Source: Bolinopsis microptera (taxonomy: Eukaryota > Ctenophora > Tentaculata > Lobata > Bolinopsidae). From it: 64,000 nucleotides of DNA. The stretch is from the NCBI RefSeq assembly GCF_026151205.1, contig NC_087072.1, positions 3,367,375-3,431,374 of the forward strand. Reading direction: 5' to 3'. Positions within the stretch are counted from its first letter, which is position 1, and every line of letters starts with the position of its first letter. The translations under genes were made by a program, and so were the position numbers. The notes below the pieces were generated by a model. That model did no database searches, had not been told where the DNA came from, and saw only the letters and a list, made by a program, of their open reading frames with translations. This document shows, in pieces, positions 1 through 13,761 of this stretch.

Positions 1-403
1 GGTTTACAACTTGACTAGGGTTCAATTGGACGGTAAAGAAAAAACGGAATTATTGCAACTAGACTCGGTTACACGTGCATCGTGCCCCATTTCAATCGCA
101 TCTTCATTGGATCCTCTCATGATTACTGAGACTGAATCTCAGCTTCATAGTTTTCTTGGTGCATCCTTAAAATTACACATTCTTAGGGCATTCTAGTACA
201 GAATAACGCCTTACCAAGAACGCCTTATTACGAAGTCTATAGTACTGCAAGTATAACACGTATCCCTAACACAACTTGACATCACATATCAGATTACTAA
301 ATTCTATGGTGACAACCATGGAGCTACCAGTTTTGAAGTTGTAGCAAAACATTTGAAGTTGTAGCAATGTTTGAAGAGTAAACTGTATTTCGGCAGATCT
401 GAC

Positions 404-3400
404 CTGAAGTTGAAGTTCTTCATACTGAGCACTCGTCCATTCCACACTGCACACACTGTCGTTTGGCTTTACGTAATCGAACAGCGCCGTCAGCAGTCCC
501 ACGTCAATCATCACCTGACAGCGGGGACAGCGTTAACATATTTGGGCATTACCATATTTGGGCATTACCATATTTAGGTATTTCCATATTTTTTTAACAG
601 GGAAGAAGCTTATAGTTCTGAGAACTAGAATACAGAGAAGGTGAATGAGACAGGAGTCACGTCTACTAGACACAAGTCTTCTCTACACGAGCAATACGAT
701 AAATCCAGCTAACAAGTCTGTTTAAATGCACCGTTAAGAGTGCGGGATCGGATAAGGCTGGTCGTCATGGAGACGACCACTTCTTTAATATCCCTCCTCG
801 TCTAGAATAATGAGATCCATATTGTTTGAGGATTGTGTGGAATTTTTGAATTAACCTCGCGAAAGTGGGCCATTAGGCCATTAAAACACTTATAACCATG
901 ATCATTGACGCTTTATCTTAATTTTATGTGAGCACATACCATAAAGTCATTACTAGGCCCTCTTTTACAGTCGTGTAGACAGTTACAGTATTGCTTTTAT
1001 TTCCCCGCGGCTATTGTTTGCTATGATAATATCTTAAAATAGTTTCAGTACTATTACCTGTCTCATGGCGTCATTTTCAGCCAGCCCGATGAGTGTGGTC
1101 CAGGCCGCCTTCTTTAGCTCAAAGTCGTCATTTTGCTGGGGAGTAATACGTTTTGAGTCATTTAGACAGAAACTAAGTAACAATTTAAATTTGCTCGGGC
1201 CATGCTTGTTCGTAATCTCGATCAGCGATTTGTCCCTTGGACGAAATATTTGCTGCGATCGGTGGATGATCATAAAATAATAATGTTCCGGCTAAGAACT
1301 GGGTGAGAACTAATATTTGAGTCGGGTGTGTAAAAAGTTTAACTAGTCCACAGTCTGACTATAATAAAGTCTGACTATAATAAAGGACTGGAGGTTTAAA
1401 CTGACCGGCTTCATAGAGAATCCTTTCATTAGCTCGTCTGTTGTTTTTACTGAGGTGTTCATTTCTTGTTAGCAAGCTATTTCCTAATACGGTATCCGTG
1501 TTTAGATTTGAACGAATCTTATAAGGGAAACCATTATCATTGCAAATATGGGGCTCTACATTCAACGAGCCGGTCATGAATTACTTGGTATTTTAAAAAG
1601 AGTTGTCGTGGCACTTCTGTAGTATCAAGTCATGGTAACTGAACACGGACCTTTCAGATTAAATGTAATATTAATAATTAATTCGACCCAAAGATCGAGT
1701 TTTATCTCAGGCAGCGTTTCCACAGAATTTGTAACCCATTCAGCCATGAGCCAACCTTTACCACAACCACCATATTAAAAACACGTACAAACACAAAGGG
1801 ACATACCCTCAGAACTGGTGGCTACCAGAGTGAGTATTTTAATGAAGCCACACTCGAGAAGTGGGGCGCTAGGGCACCGGGTCACTAGAACTTGCGTCAC
1901 TGACATCACATCGTTCCTGAAACACAGGGAAATACAGGGAACGGGCATTTTACCCCTTCATTCAGAGCTATACTTCTGAATGAAGGGGTAAAATGCCTGT
2001 TTCATGTACCTTGGTAAAGACAGGGAATAGTAATTTTAAGAGATAGAGACACTAAGAGACATCTAGAGAGTTAGAGACATCTAGAGAGTTAGGGACACTA
2101 AGAGACATCTTGAGAGTTAGAGACACTAAGAGACATCTTGAGAGTTAGAGACACTAAGACTAAGAGACATCTAGGGAGTTAGAGATACAAGTTAAGCAAC
2201 AGATTGACGTCCTAAACGGTTATCCGAGCATTCTAGTGACGTCACGAAATTCCAGTGACGTCACGACATTCCAGTGACGTCACGACATTCCAGTGACGTC
2301 ACGAGCCATTCTGTGACATCACTAGTATCAGCTAGTGGGAAGAAAGTAGCGCTGGACAGGAGCTGCTGTTTAACAAGAGTTGACTGTTAACTCTACTGTC
2401 TGCTGGCTCTGTCTATCTGGGACTCGTATCTCCTACTCCCTCAGTCACTGTCAACAGTTCATACTTTCACCCCTTTTCTTGCAAGTCTACTAATGGAATT
2501 GAAACCAACACTTTTGTCGCTCTTCAACCTGTTAACTTTGATAGTGTCGCTACTGGGTGGTTAATAGTGTTGTTGCAACTTGTGGAGCTGAGATAGTTAC
2601 TTAGCTGCAGTTTAGACTTCTGTTTAATTATTTGCATTCTTTGACACGTCTTGTCGTTAATGTCTCACAGAGTGAGAGTTAAACTTTCAGTAAATTGTGG
2701 ATGATAGTGGAGTCCATTTTAAAATCATGTCAAAAAATCACTAAGTTCATGTAATAGACCGACTGGAATCTGGATAAAGATATCAGATAGTCAATGAGTC
2801 TGAGAATTTGTCCGTAAAACACTCTTTGCCGGCAGGATTGTTTCAGTATGCATATTGCATAGCCTGTCAAGTTGTAAAATTACGTAATTTTCTGCATTTC
2901 CGAGAATTTGTGAGACAGATGTTCCCTTACATGGAAATAGGACAGTGTATATCAACTATGTGACAGAATTTGACAGATTGTGATTACCCTCAAATAATGA
3001 CAACTTGTCTGAAACATTCACAACACTTTTATATTGCTGATTTTTTTGCGTTCAAAGCTCACATGCCAAAATCCAAGGTCAGGTTCTGGTTCGATTTTGA
3101 TATACAATTGGCCCGATCTTAATACATATTATATTGTGACCTACCTAAACACTATTTTTCATCAGGTTTTTTAATGGAAAGGAGCAAGACTAGTTTTTAT
3201 TAATACTTTCATAATAAAATGATCAGTATTGACGAATGGATATCGAATAGTGTAATGTTGTATTTCCATACTTTTACCGAAGGATAAATGGGGACCATAG
3301 ACAGAGAAGTCTATAAAATCAGCTAGATAGTATTATTATGATAAACTAGTCGGAGTCATATGATACACAGGATACTTCAGGATTTAAACACAGCTAAATG

Positions 3401-6400
3401 TGGACTGCATGTTACCGGCAGTTGTAAACGCAGCAATCCGTGCATGCAATTAAATTAAAATTGAAACAATAGTGCTATCGCTAGCACCAGCGCTGATAAC
3501 ACATTATATTTATCCACATAAATCCACAAGTAGCGCGTTGTGACAAGTACAACTCGCTTACATTGTTCTACAGATCAGTAATTGTTCAATTGGGCGCTTA
3601 TTTAAAGATTGTTAAACTAATCAGATTAATTCACGTCTACAAAAGCACAATCAACAAGCAGAGACTATGGAAAATAAAAATCGTTATTTGATTTCAGCCA
3701 CATACCGTTACTTTTAAATGGAGTTAAGTGCTTCTTTGTGGGCTACCAGAGCATTTATTTAGTTTGCTCGTGAAATTTGTTTTTTAAAGTCTACTTATAT
3801 TTTCTCTAAATTTTTACAATTGCGTTTATTTACAATCGACACTTAGTGCAATATCGGATCTGCCATCTTTGTCTCGCGACTACGAGATATATTTTCAGGA
3901 AAAAACCGCCACACTTGGGCATTTTAATCATACCATATTTGGGCACGTCCATATAAGAGCATATTTGGACAACTCTCGATCTGTACTGCAGAGTTTGACT
4001 TTGAGTTAGTACGTCAAAGGTGACTTTTAAAAAGAAGTTAAATGGGCTCCCTAAACTTTCAGCAAAACATTCGGACGTGTTCTCGTCAGACAGTGATCTT
4101 TAGTAGCCGGCATATGGCCGGTACAGGGCTGGTACAGGGCTGGTAGAGGCATGGAAACCATTCATTCCGTCAAAATGTTGGTGAGAATTTTTATTTTCGC
4201 ATACTCTGTGTCGTGGTCAGAAGAAGGATAAACAGAGAATTATAGCCTCGTCCGGGGGGAGGCCCTGCTTAGCACAGCCACTCGGTGCTCCGTGTAGTGA
4301 TACCACCTCGGACGTTGAGGAATTCACCGGGAGTTAAAACATTGTATCGAGTTAGAAGCAGTCACGTGACCTGCTTAACATTGACAGGACTTTTTGTCAT
4401 CACTTTCCCGTCGTGCAAGTAAAACACGCCCGAGTAGTTCAAGTTGCCCAACTGTCAGGTTCGGAACACGGAGTTTTGTTCTGAGTTTGTTCAGCTTTTA
4501 ACACGGTGTTTTGTCCTGAGTTTGTTATGCTTTAACACAATTTTCTTCTGACTTTGTTCTAAAAGTTTTTCTGTTTAAATTGAAGGGTACCTGTCCAGGA
4601 AATAGTTTCTTAACGCGTTCAGTATTCTAATTATGTGACATATTTCAGTGACAGTCACTGGACGGACTTTAATCACATTGTATCTGCCTCTGTTTTCAAC
4701 TCTCAGTGTTACATTTCTACTCTCATGATAACACCTTATTGGCAGACTATTGCATGATTTCTATCCCGACAATTGTTCGGTAGAATGTTCGTTATGTTTA
4801 ATGTTATTCCGACTGGCGACTCTCCTTGTAGTACTACTTATTAGCTTTGATACTTTTTAACTTTCGTGTCCGATGATATTGCTGGCATTACCGAATACCG
4901 AACATGCGGGTAATAATGGCGGGAAAAAAGCTCAAACCCTGATAAAATCAGAGGGTATATCCTGTTAAATAGCGACTGCAATTTGATCCTGGAAAGAGGG
5001 AACCATTCGAGGCTGATCAAATGAAAATTAGAGAAGTTCACTTTTCCGCGTCGAGTCCAGGGCGTTTTCACCACGGGTGGTAAATTTAATGGGACTGATA
5101 ATGGTAATTGGATGATATTGTTCTGATTTAATTAAGTAGAAGTACCGTGTACTAAGTACTTAAAGGGTCTACTTCACGGCTATCGTATTACTTGAGTAGG
5201 TACTGTGCATGACACCGTGGTACCCCGTACTCTATCTGTTTTCTCTGATCCGATATCTGTTCTCTTCTTGCTCCTTCTTAATGCTAGCTTTAATTATAAT
5301 AAAGTAATAAGAGGAGTGCCATTTTACTGTTAGGAATTCACATTAATTAGCCTTTCATAATTCTATTGTAGGATTATAATTCACATATCTGAATGGTATG
5401 GTGTGGCCTAGTTAAGTTGGGCTGTAATCTTAGTCACGGAAACGCGTCCATTCAAACTTGGCAAAGAAGATCGCACATCTTAGTCATCCTTTTAATGGGT
5501 GATCAAATGAATTTGACGGGTTTGCGAGGTGGCGGGTTTGCAATTAGAATTTTCATTGTTGGGAGAAATAACACTATTTTAGGATTGATTTTTACAGAAC
5601 CTCCAAATTAGAGCTGTCAAAGTGTCAAGGTTATGTTCTCTAGAGATAAAACTTCTTTTAAAATGTTGACAAACCGTGGGAGTTTATAGATGTGGCAGGT
5701 GTGCCAAAATCTCAAAATCATCGGCATATTTAAAAGTTTGCAACGACGCCAACATTATAGCCATATCTTTGCTACTGAGAATCAAAGTTGCACAATGTGT
5801 TTCTTAGAAAATGGTCTGAACTTGTAATTTATTGCATGATAAAAGCCTTTATCTATCAACAGTAAGGAGTACTTACTACTTATACGCAAGTAATAATAGA
5901 AACGTGGCCGGCCCGGAAACCATGTTGACGTAGTGGCCTTTTGTGAAAGTTGATCTGGTTAGCTTAAATTTGACAACACCTCACAACGCACCAATAAATC
6001 TGACGCTCTCGGCTCTAGTAAGGTAGAATGGTAGAATGACTACCATCCCGCTCGAGGAAGTGGTATTTTTGTTTTAACGAGGAGATTAACATTATGAAAC
6101 TCTGTCATGTCACTCCCGGAATGTATCATGTGGTCTGAGTGGCGTGAGACGGAGAATTCCAGACTTTACTCACCGCAATTGAAGATCTTGTTTAGTCTTT
6201 GCTTTTTTGATGAAGTGGCAGAAGGTGTAGTAGAGCGATCTGAGGGAATATGTGGTGAGAACTGAGACATTTTGTTGTTCCGTCATTACACGATTTAAAA
6301 AGATAACCGGATTATTAATTCGAATATATTCATTTCTGTGTAGGCGGGATTTTAATTGAACACTCGCATTTTTGTGATGAGACTTTGAGAGTATGATTGG

Positions 6401-9400
6401 TATTTGCAGACATATTCCCCTTGCTAATGATAACATGAATGATTTCTGCTTTGAGTAAACTTTAATAATATCGATCAGAACTGAGGGGGAAGTGACAAGC
6501 ACGGTATCACATGACTGCGTTAGTCTGGCGCCTTATCGCTCCAGCTAGCTTAATTTCAAATCTACCGGCACGCGTCGCACAGTCACATCGGAACTGGTAT
6601 TTTATCACACAGATGGCTCTAGCAACCAATGTTTGCTGGTATTTGCTTCTCAGCAGTTATAATAGTCGCTATTTGCTCTCGTTTTTTTTAGTGCCCACGT
6701 TTCCGGGTTAACCCAGATATACTTTAATTAGGAGGTTGTTACTACAGACCCTGTCCTGTGGAACTGCGCTCTGAAAATGTTGGACAGCTCCTAAAGGTGG
6801 TGTGATCATGTTGTCATATATTATAATATTGAAGTGTTGTTGTAGTGGGGTATAGATAGGTGGGGGTGATAAAAGGAAGACCAAGCTAGCTAACTTTCAT
6901 CACTGCAGTATCACAACACCCCTCTACTCTCTAGCCCCCCTCCTGATCAGACGACTAATTTACTCTTTGTAGGAGTGCGTGATGAGGGATTGGGGCAATA
7001 CGTTGCAATCTGTCTAGTCAACAAGATGTGGGGCGGTTATTCACACTTCCCCCTTACTTGTACATCTTCACTTGTTACATTATAAGGAGCGGGAAGTGTT
7101 GCAGACTCAGTATTACCATCTCTCGCTCATTTGTTTCAGGTGCCAAGGTCACTGCACTAAATATCTCCAATGAGGTGAGAATATTCCGGGTGCAAGTTCC
7201 CTGGTTCTCAATGGAGATGAAATTGCTCGCGTAATTGGTACCTACCGACTCATGATATGTGTAGCATTTCTTAACTTGAGATTGGCTTTTAACAAGATTC
7301 GGCCCAGACCTCGGCGACAATGATCACTAGCCTTGGCCACCTCGACTTGGTATTGAAGGACGGTGCACCCCTTTGTCTTGGCCTCCTCGACCTGGTATTG
7401 AAGGACGGTACCTCTTTTTGTCTTAACGGCCCTCTGTAAGGAAGTCTCGGCCAAAGGTTTCATAATGCACGTGAGCGCGAACAGTAAAGAGTTGTTCAAG
7501 AGTATTAGTCCACAGACCAACTCTTGCCACATGACACTGAGCAGGCTCGATTGTAGTCTGAGGGTAGTTCCTGGGAGTTTCTCAACCAAAACAGCGTGTC
7601 AAGACGGATCTACTTTTGACGAGCAACAAGCCGAAACCTCTCATGAAACACAAACTTTGCAAGTGCACGAGAAATATGTTACAACAGTGTGAAAATGCGG
7701 AGATGCGCTCGTGGCTCAGGACCTCTTCCCATCACCCAGACTGGGTAACCTACACGTTCCCATATTTTAATGCATGCCAAGTTCTCGGATTGCATACAAT
7801 CAGGACCCCGCTGATCGGTTTCAAAGTCGGAACTCTAGCGACACAAAGGGAAACAGATTCCTATGTTTGTAGAGTGTGGAAAGCTATTAGATAGGTGAGT
7901 GGCCAGCTGTCATAATATGCAAGAAAAAGTATCTGAGACATGGTCCCACATACATCAAATTATATTGAAGATCTAACGACCCAAACATTAGTCCCATTGT
8001 CTCTTGCTTGTCTCTTGCCCAACTTTTGACAGCTCCCTCAGTTACACCTTCAGAGAAACAATATCCACCCCCTGTCATGACTTATTAGTAGCACATTAAA
8101 CCAGTCAAAAGAGCTTAATCGGCACAGCTTAGATCGCTTTGTAGGCCATCGGTTTGATCTTTATTAAAGGTTGCGATCAAAGCACCGGATATTATACTGT
8201 TCCAATATACAGCTATCGAGCGATTGACCCTCCCCGTTATAACTGTATATTACAGCTCTACATCATACTGATACGACACATCACAACAAGGAGTGAAACG
8301 AATAAAAATGGCTACATATTAATGAGAATGCGGTCTAACAGATAGCCTCCTAGTCAGAGTGCCAGACTATTGGATATCTCCATATGTCTACCATTGACAG
8401 GTCTGACTATTCGGGTCCTTCGTCTAATCGGGGGGGTTACAATTTGGGGAGAATTGGGCGGGAAACCCCCCTTAACAGCAGCAGTTCGATTAATGTATCC
8501 AAACTCACTTTACGACAGAGCTGGTCTCGAATCTGTCCTGAACCTGAAAAATGCAACATCTTGTGAGGTCTAGCACGTTGAGTATGTACTAAGTTACAAC
8601 AGTTACTAGCTTGGGCTAAGTTAAGCACGAAAAAAGAGGTAAGAGAGTCCCGGTAAAATGGTATGCAAGTAACTTTATCAATTAGATTCAGCGAATAAGG
8701 GTAGGTTTTGACGGAACAAAATAAATTAATTCGACTAATTTTGACTATCTATTTGTCTTGAAGATAATTCTCGACTATTTGTAGAACTTATTCATCCAAA
8801 GTTGTCTCGAAAGTTGTCTGAAAAGGTGTTTCATTTCCCTTGTTGCTGAAAAGGTGTTTACTTTGCTGCCTTTTCAATAATTATAGTTTATCTTACAGTA
8901 AACAAGGCCCGGCTGGAGTCTAGTGCTGTCTGTGAACATCTAGCCTCGGGGACTGCACTGTCGTTTTACTCCTTTACAAATCTTACCTTGTCTGGGTTTC
9001 CATATTCGATAACGTTCCACAGTACTTCTACGCTCAACTGCAACAACTTGCTGAAATAGCATCTACATTGAACTTTAATTCCTTTTTAATTATCTGAAAC
9101 TGTGCGGTAATTGCGGTAATTACACTCACGTTTCACATAAGACGCGACGTCACAGTTACACGCGTTGTGATATTAATAATTATAATATGTACTGTGACAT
9201 GTAAGATAAAAATGTGTTCACATAACTTAGTATAAGTTATTTTCTCGTACTTCCTCTGCGCCGACCATTTTAAGCGATTTGTGGTCCTGAATTTTTCACA
9301 TGTGTGATGTTTGCTAGCTCGATATCCTGCTGTATCTTATATTATTAGTGCTATCACTTGTGTTGATTGATGACAGCGTGGACTTTGTATTTCTGAACAC

Positions 9401-12400
9401 TTAGCTGACTACTTATACTGCTAGTTATATGGCTAGGGTTGGGACTAGGGTATAGGTTAGGTTGTTTTGAAGGGACTGCCCGTACCCACTACCCGTTCCG
9501 GAGTCTGGTACCAGAGCAACTCTTAGCTTTATTTAGCTTTACATCCCAGGAATCCTTTGGCGATTAATTAGCTGTCTGTTTGAAAATTATTAGATCATTT
9601 TTGATCGTTCCAGCTCTGTCATTGTTTGCAGCTCCCTCCAAAACTCTGGAATTTGAGTCAGATAGTGCAACTTCTCATTCTACATAGCTTTGGTTTACCA
9701 GGACTACATTTTAGCATGTTTTGTCACTAATGTTTTAACACAATTTTTTTCAAATCATTAGTTATTTGGGAAATTAGACATTTGATGTTGACGCATTCAT
9801 TCTCCTCAGCTAACTAGTGCAGCTATGCCAAAATTCTTCGTGCCTAGAAAATATTCAAAGTAATGAGTATGATGTCCAGTCATTGTAAAGTTATTGGGTA
9901 GAAGTGCCGTTATATGCCGTATTATAACACTTCTCCTCAGAAGCAGCCTCCTTTAGAAAAAAGGTAAAAACAGAATTCCATAAACCGCCCAAAACAGTCA
10001 ATTTACTAATACGGAGCAAAGCAGCTTGAGGCATGTACAAGATGGGGTATGACGCGGGTGGGACGTGGGTATATGCCCGTGCAGGTCACATGTGACACGT
10101 GCAGGTCACGTGTGACACGTGCAAGCCCATGGTTGTAGTAGGGTGGAACTTGAGCTGATATTACCTAGAAATAGACAGGAAATTGGTGGTAAGAATACTA
10201 CTGACAATCTTATCTACTACAAACTTCACCCCTAGCTCTTTGCTTTATCCAATGCCTCACTGTTCTTATAATATTTTTATATCGGGAGATAAAAACTGAC
10301 TTTAATAGTCTCACTTGACGGTTACATGGACATTGTGTCGTAAGAACTTCACATTCCACACAATACTTAGACTTGTAACAGAGGAAAATAGATTCCCTTT
10401 ATTACAGAATTCTCTAAAAAGAGCCAATCTACTAGGAGTTAGAGCAGAGCCTATAAAACTACTCCTTAATAATGTCACGCCATCTCTCCGTTTCCTTTTT
10501 AATCCTGTAGACGGAATCAGCCCTGGATTTTCCTCAAAATCTGCCAACTTGTCTTGCGATGGTAAAATTTTGGCAGTTCTGAAAGTTGTGCCATTTCGTG
10601 ACAGGACCTGAAACCCCTCATCATCGGATGGACCTCGACTTTCTATCGAATAATAAGTTTCTGAAGCCCTATCTACCGGATTGGTGAACCTCTACGGTCC
10701 ACTAAATGTTTTTGGCATTTGGCATTTACCTTCAGGGTAGAAAAAATAGTGCACCACTAGGTATTAGGTACACTTTAAGCTTTCGTTTTGGTAATTTTGT
10801 GTCAGTGTGAAGAGCTTACCTGTTACTTGACCCACACGCTCCGACCATGTTCTTTGAGATCACGGATATTATATCCATATCCAGCAAACAGTCACAATTA
10901 CTCGCTGAAAAAGTGACAATGTTCAGTAAATGTACAATCTTTATTTTAAACTATTAGTTAAGTTTTTTTCTCACTTGTAAATTTTCAAAGAGCTGGGCTG
11001 ACACCGACAATTTATATATATTCCTCGATATTTTATGTTTTTTATGAGAGGAGTATAAATACTCTACTCTACTCTACTTCATTTCATTTCATTTCCACGG
11101 CTTTAATGATGATATTTGCGTTAAAATATAAGGAATAAAGCACGTTACTGTTATCTTTAGATCTCTTGCCGCCAAGTAAATAAGGGCTATTACTAAACCC
11201 ACTTCTTTACCTAAACCCCCCGCTCTTCACGTTTACTTCGCAGATACCAAATTACAGTAACTCCGATTATTTGGAAGTACAACGCAGCACTAATCCTAAA
11301 TATGGGTTCCCGTCACGATTTCATGGACCATGTAATCTATACCGAAAATAATTTCGCTCCAGGCAAATAGTGGCCCTGACAGCCTAAACCTTAACTCTTT
11401 ATAAATTTGATGCGCTATGTGGTAACTTGGTAAATTCGTGAGTTGCTCCGCCTTCTTTTGCATATTTAAAATTAGTTTAGATTTTAAAAGAGCTCAACTG
11501 CACTAGTAAACTGTTAAATGCTCCGTAAATCAGGCCTATTTTATTTACATGCTATTTGTAACCAGTAAATCCTATTATATTTCAATTTCTATACCCTATT
11601 AACTTTGCAAAATAGTCTGGGTCTTTGTAAAATAGCCTGTAATCAAGGGTATATCATATCTTAATTTTCGTGCTCATTATCATTATATGCAAAAATACAG
11701 CTAATAATAATAATAAGGCTCTTACTTATCTCATACTTGTCAAATATTTTGTAAATCCAGTTTTCTAATTCTCAATCAACTCTGGACAAAACAAATGTCA
11801 GGACTCCCACGACGTCCTACCAACACCCCCAACTACCAACACCCCCAACTACCAACACCTCCAACCTCCGACCACAGCATTCCCACGATTACCTTAACAT
11901 TTACTTTTACATGGCAACAAAATCTGTTAAAGTCGCACGTCTTTAACATGGTTAGCAACGTAACCTGAGTATCATCAATATAAGAGGACATGTCAACTCA
12001 CACGAGAGACTGAGAAAGAGGAGGAGGTGCAGGATTTCCTGGTACACAGTGTCGTCCTCCATTTTCTTGAGCTCTGAAGCGAATATCTTGACCACGTTGC
12101 TGTCCTCTATTGCCTTGATGTTCAGCTCGTGTCTACATGCTTGTGGTCCTGGGTATATAGTAACCTTGGTAACTTGCGTTTAAGTTTCCTAAGTAAAAAG
12201 TATTTTAATGAGTGGTAACCATAGTGATCGGTGATTGCTGGTGGCGCGGTTGCGCAGAGCCTCTAGGTCTGCGCAGTCTCCGCGTACGGTTAAACAGCTC
12301 ATATCTTTGTGTGTCGTGTTGCGTGCAGCAGGGGTCGTAAACTTAAAGGCGTGGCTCGTTATTAAAATCAACCGCACCTTATTTTAAGACACCTGAGTAT

Positions 12401-13761
12401 AAATAGAATCAATAGATGGTAACAAATTATATCTTGAGCTGTTTCTTTTAAACATAAGGAGCTCCAAAGTTGTCATTTACCGTCATTATAGATAGGAACC
12501 GGAGTGCAGTAGAGACTACCAATACAGTGTGTCACTGCTATCTGTACCATAGGCTTCGGCAGCTCTATCAGTCTCACTGAAAATAAGATTATATAAATTG
12601 TTTACTGAGTTGGTTGCTGAGATAGTAACTGAGTTGGTTGCTGAGATAGTAACTGAGTTGGTTACTGAGATAGTAACTGAGTTGGTTACTGAGATAGTAA
12701 CTGAGTTGGTTGCTGAGATAGTAACTGAGTTGGTTACTGAGATAGTAACTGAGTTGGTTGCTGAGATAGTAACTGAGTTGGTTACTGAGATAGTAACTGA
12801 GTTGGTTACTGAGATAGTAACTGAGTTGGTTACTGAGATAGTAACTGAGTTGGTTACTGAGATAGTAACTGAGTTGGTTGCTGAGATAGTAACTGAGTTG
12901 GTTACCAAGTGTGAACTTTGTAACATGTTGGTTACATTTTTCAATTGTTTTAATATTCTTAGTTTTGTTTTTGACCAGTGATGTTTGGATCGGAATGTAT
13001 CTTTATTTGGTTCGTTTTTCAGTGACTTATCAATGAGAGGGTTCCGTACGTGTTAAATATATCCTTTTTGAGAATTACAATGTGAATCAATGTCATCTCA
13101 AGTATAGCCAATAACCACTTTCTGATGTTCTTTTTATCGTTATCGCTAAATCCTAATTGCACTGGATTTATTATTTTTACCCACAGACCTTCAGTCTCAA
13201 GAAGGTGAATATAATAAGGTTTCGGGGTTTTGGGTTAGGTGTTTGCCAATTGACATCCGGTATTTACTTTTAAAGATTCATGTTGTTAATAGCCAGAAAG
13301 AAACTGAGACCACTTATACTTACCAAGCTTAACAAGGAACTCGGCTAGATCTTTACCGTACACCGCATCGTCCGAAGCTTTCTCCTTCAGAAACGATTTC
13401 CTGAACAAACAAGTTGTAATGTACCTTGCAAGATACAGCTGCCACCTCGCTCTGCGAGACGACTACGTACGTGGGCCGGTGTAAAAACTAAAAGAGATCC
13501 AGTATCTTACAGAACACATAGTTTCATGCTACTTCTAGATATCATAACTGCACATTAAAACGTTCTATGTCGTCCGCTGCCCAGTAAAGCGTGCAGGAAT
13601 TTGAAAATTCCTTACGTCCATGAGAATCAAGTCGCCAACAAGAATTTTTACCCGCAAAGCATGATAATCTGAACGAGCGAGCTGGTATAGTCTTCATCTT
13701 CCCTCATGTGCTCAACAAGCGACTCCACTATCTTATACACCAGTCCTAAGTCTTTCAGATA
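404..13761 (-). CDS. CFAP69: CFAP69-like ciliary armadillo/HEAT protein, multi-exon, partial
   Basis: Nine exons on the minus strand join with consistent phases, each with AG/GT borders: 13652-13761, 13324-13400, 12520-12576, 12002-12148, 10820-10904, 8987-9050, 8509-8543, then after a gap 1058-1135 and 404-514. They give about 250 residues of helical repeat. Motifs I recognise from vertebrate CFAP69 appear in order: IIMLCG+SFLKEK, a VQI..THCI segment, VEVLWNVIEYG, DDFELKK, and LLTALFDYVK followed by QYEELQLQ. CFAP69 is needed for sperm-flagellum and olfactory-cilium function. The short exon 8509-8543 is the least certain of the nine. About 80-90 residues expected between 8509 and 1135 (the region with the conserved HYDRQLRND-type motif) were not found. 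The N-terminal exon or exons lie above 13761; 14315-14390 is a weak candidate. The C-terminal half lies beyond position 1. Identification is from memory of the family; the gene model is inferred. Confidence 0.82.
536..592. repeat. Short tandem repeat, TTTGGGCATTACCATA unit
   Basis: Three 17-bp copies of a TTTGGGCATTACCATA-type unit; the last copy is diverged. A related motif recurs at 3913-3965, so the unit may come from a dispersed repeat. Confidence 0.7.
1944..1997. repeat. Perfect 23-bp hairpin with 8-nt loop
   Basis: Arm 1944-1966 is the exact reverse complement of 1975-1997, with loop GCTATACT. Flanks do not pair further. It could be a small palindromic insertion or a hairpin RNA; nothing here decides between them. 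Confidence 0.85.
2040..2190. repeat. Minisatellite of GAGACACTAAGAGACATCT units
   Basis: About five imperfect copies of a 26-30 bp unit containing AAGAGACATCT and GAGAGTTAGAGACACT. It lies directly next to the CRE array at 2237-2301. Confidence 0.75.
2231..2305. promoter_or_regulatory. Four tandem CRE palindromes, TGACGTCA
   Basis: TGACGTCA occurs at 2237-2244, 2256-2263, 2275-2282 and 2294-2301, an exact 19-bp period with flanking CATTCCAG. TGACGTCA is the full CREB/ATF consensus. The array is in CFAP69 intronic DNA. It may be a functional enhancer or simply a young minisatellite whose unit happens to contain the site. Confidence 0.6.
10082..10128. repeat. Two-copy repeat rich in CACGTG E-boxes
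   Basis: Two 22-bp copies of GTGCAGGTCACRTGTGACAC followed by a further CACGTG. Each copy is internally palindromic. This gives four to five overlapping E-box cores in under 50 bp of CFAP69 intron. Confidence 0.55.
11816..11868. repeat. Three-copy CTACCAACACCCCCAA repeat
   Basis: Three 16-bp direct copies, C-rich on the plus strand, the last with one substitution. Confidence 0.7.
12598..12905. repeat. 24-bp minisatellite, about 13 copies
   Basis: Unit GAGTTGGTTRCTGAGATAGTAACT repeated in near-perfect register. Because 24 is divisible by three, both strands stay open across it, giving repetitive reading frames (TELVTEIV on plus, NSVTISVT on minus) that are not genes. It lies in the CFAP69 intron between exons 12520-12576 and 13324-13400. 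Confidence 0.9.

Larger units (their letters stand above)
1136..8508. other. CFAP69 intronic DNA with small repeats
   Basis: Mostly unique AT-rich DNA. It holds a perfect hairpin at 1944-1997, a minisatellite at 2040-2190, a CRE array at 2237-2301, TTGGGCATT-type repeats near 3913-3965, and a two-copy direct repeat of about 45 bp at 7333-7424. At least one CFAP69 exon should lie here but I could not identify it. An open minus-strand segment at 6175-6490, flanked by AG and GTGAGT, does not resemble CFAP69. Confidence 0.5.

Noticed and set aside
1-196. Plus-strand frame open from the window edge
   Set aside because: Could be the end of an exon, but it lies opposite CFAP69 intronic DNA, and no domain or acceptor can be judged at the edge.
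6175-6490. Open minus-strand segment of 105 codons with CCCCTCAG acceptor and GTGAGT donor
   Set aside because: Good borders, but no similarity to the CFAP69 section expected here and no other family recognised.
7418-7570. Minus-strand segment with HYETFGRDFL, considered as the missing CFAP69 exon
   Set aside because: The match to the expected HYDRQLRND region is too weak, acceptor placement is poor, and a rival frame is equally open.
10370-10611. Minus-strand open segment (LADFEENPGLIPSTGLKRKRR) with a CAG acceptor
   Set aside because: It looks coding but lies between CFAP69 exons 10820-10904 and 8987-9050, which already join in phase. Possibly an old element fragment; nothing decisive.
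12516-12981. Long repetitive open frames on both strands over the 24-bp minisatellite
   Set aside because: The period is a multiple of three, so frames stay open by repetition; no start context and no domain. The exon at 12520-12576 is real but in another frame.
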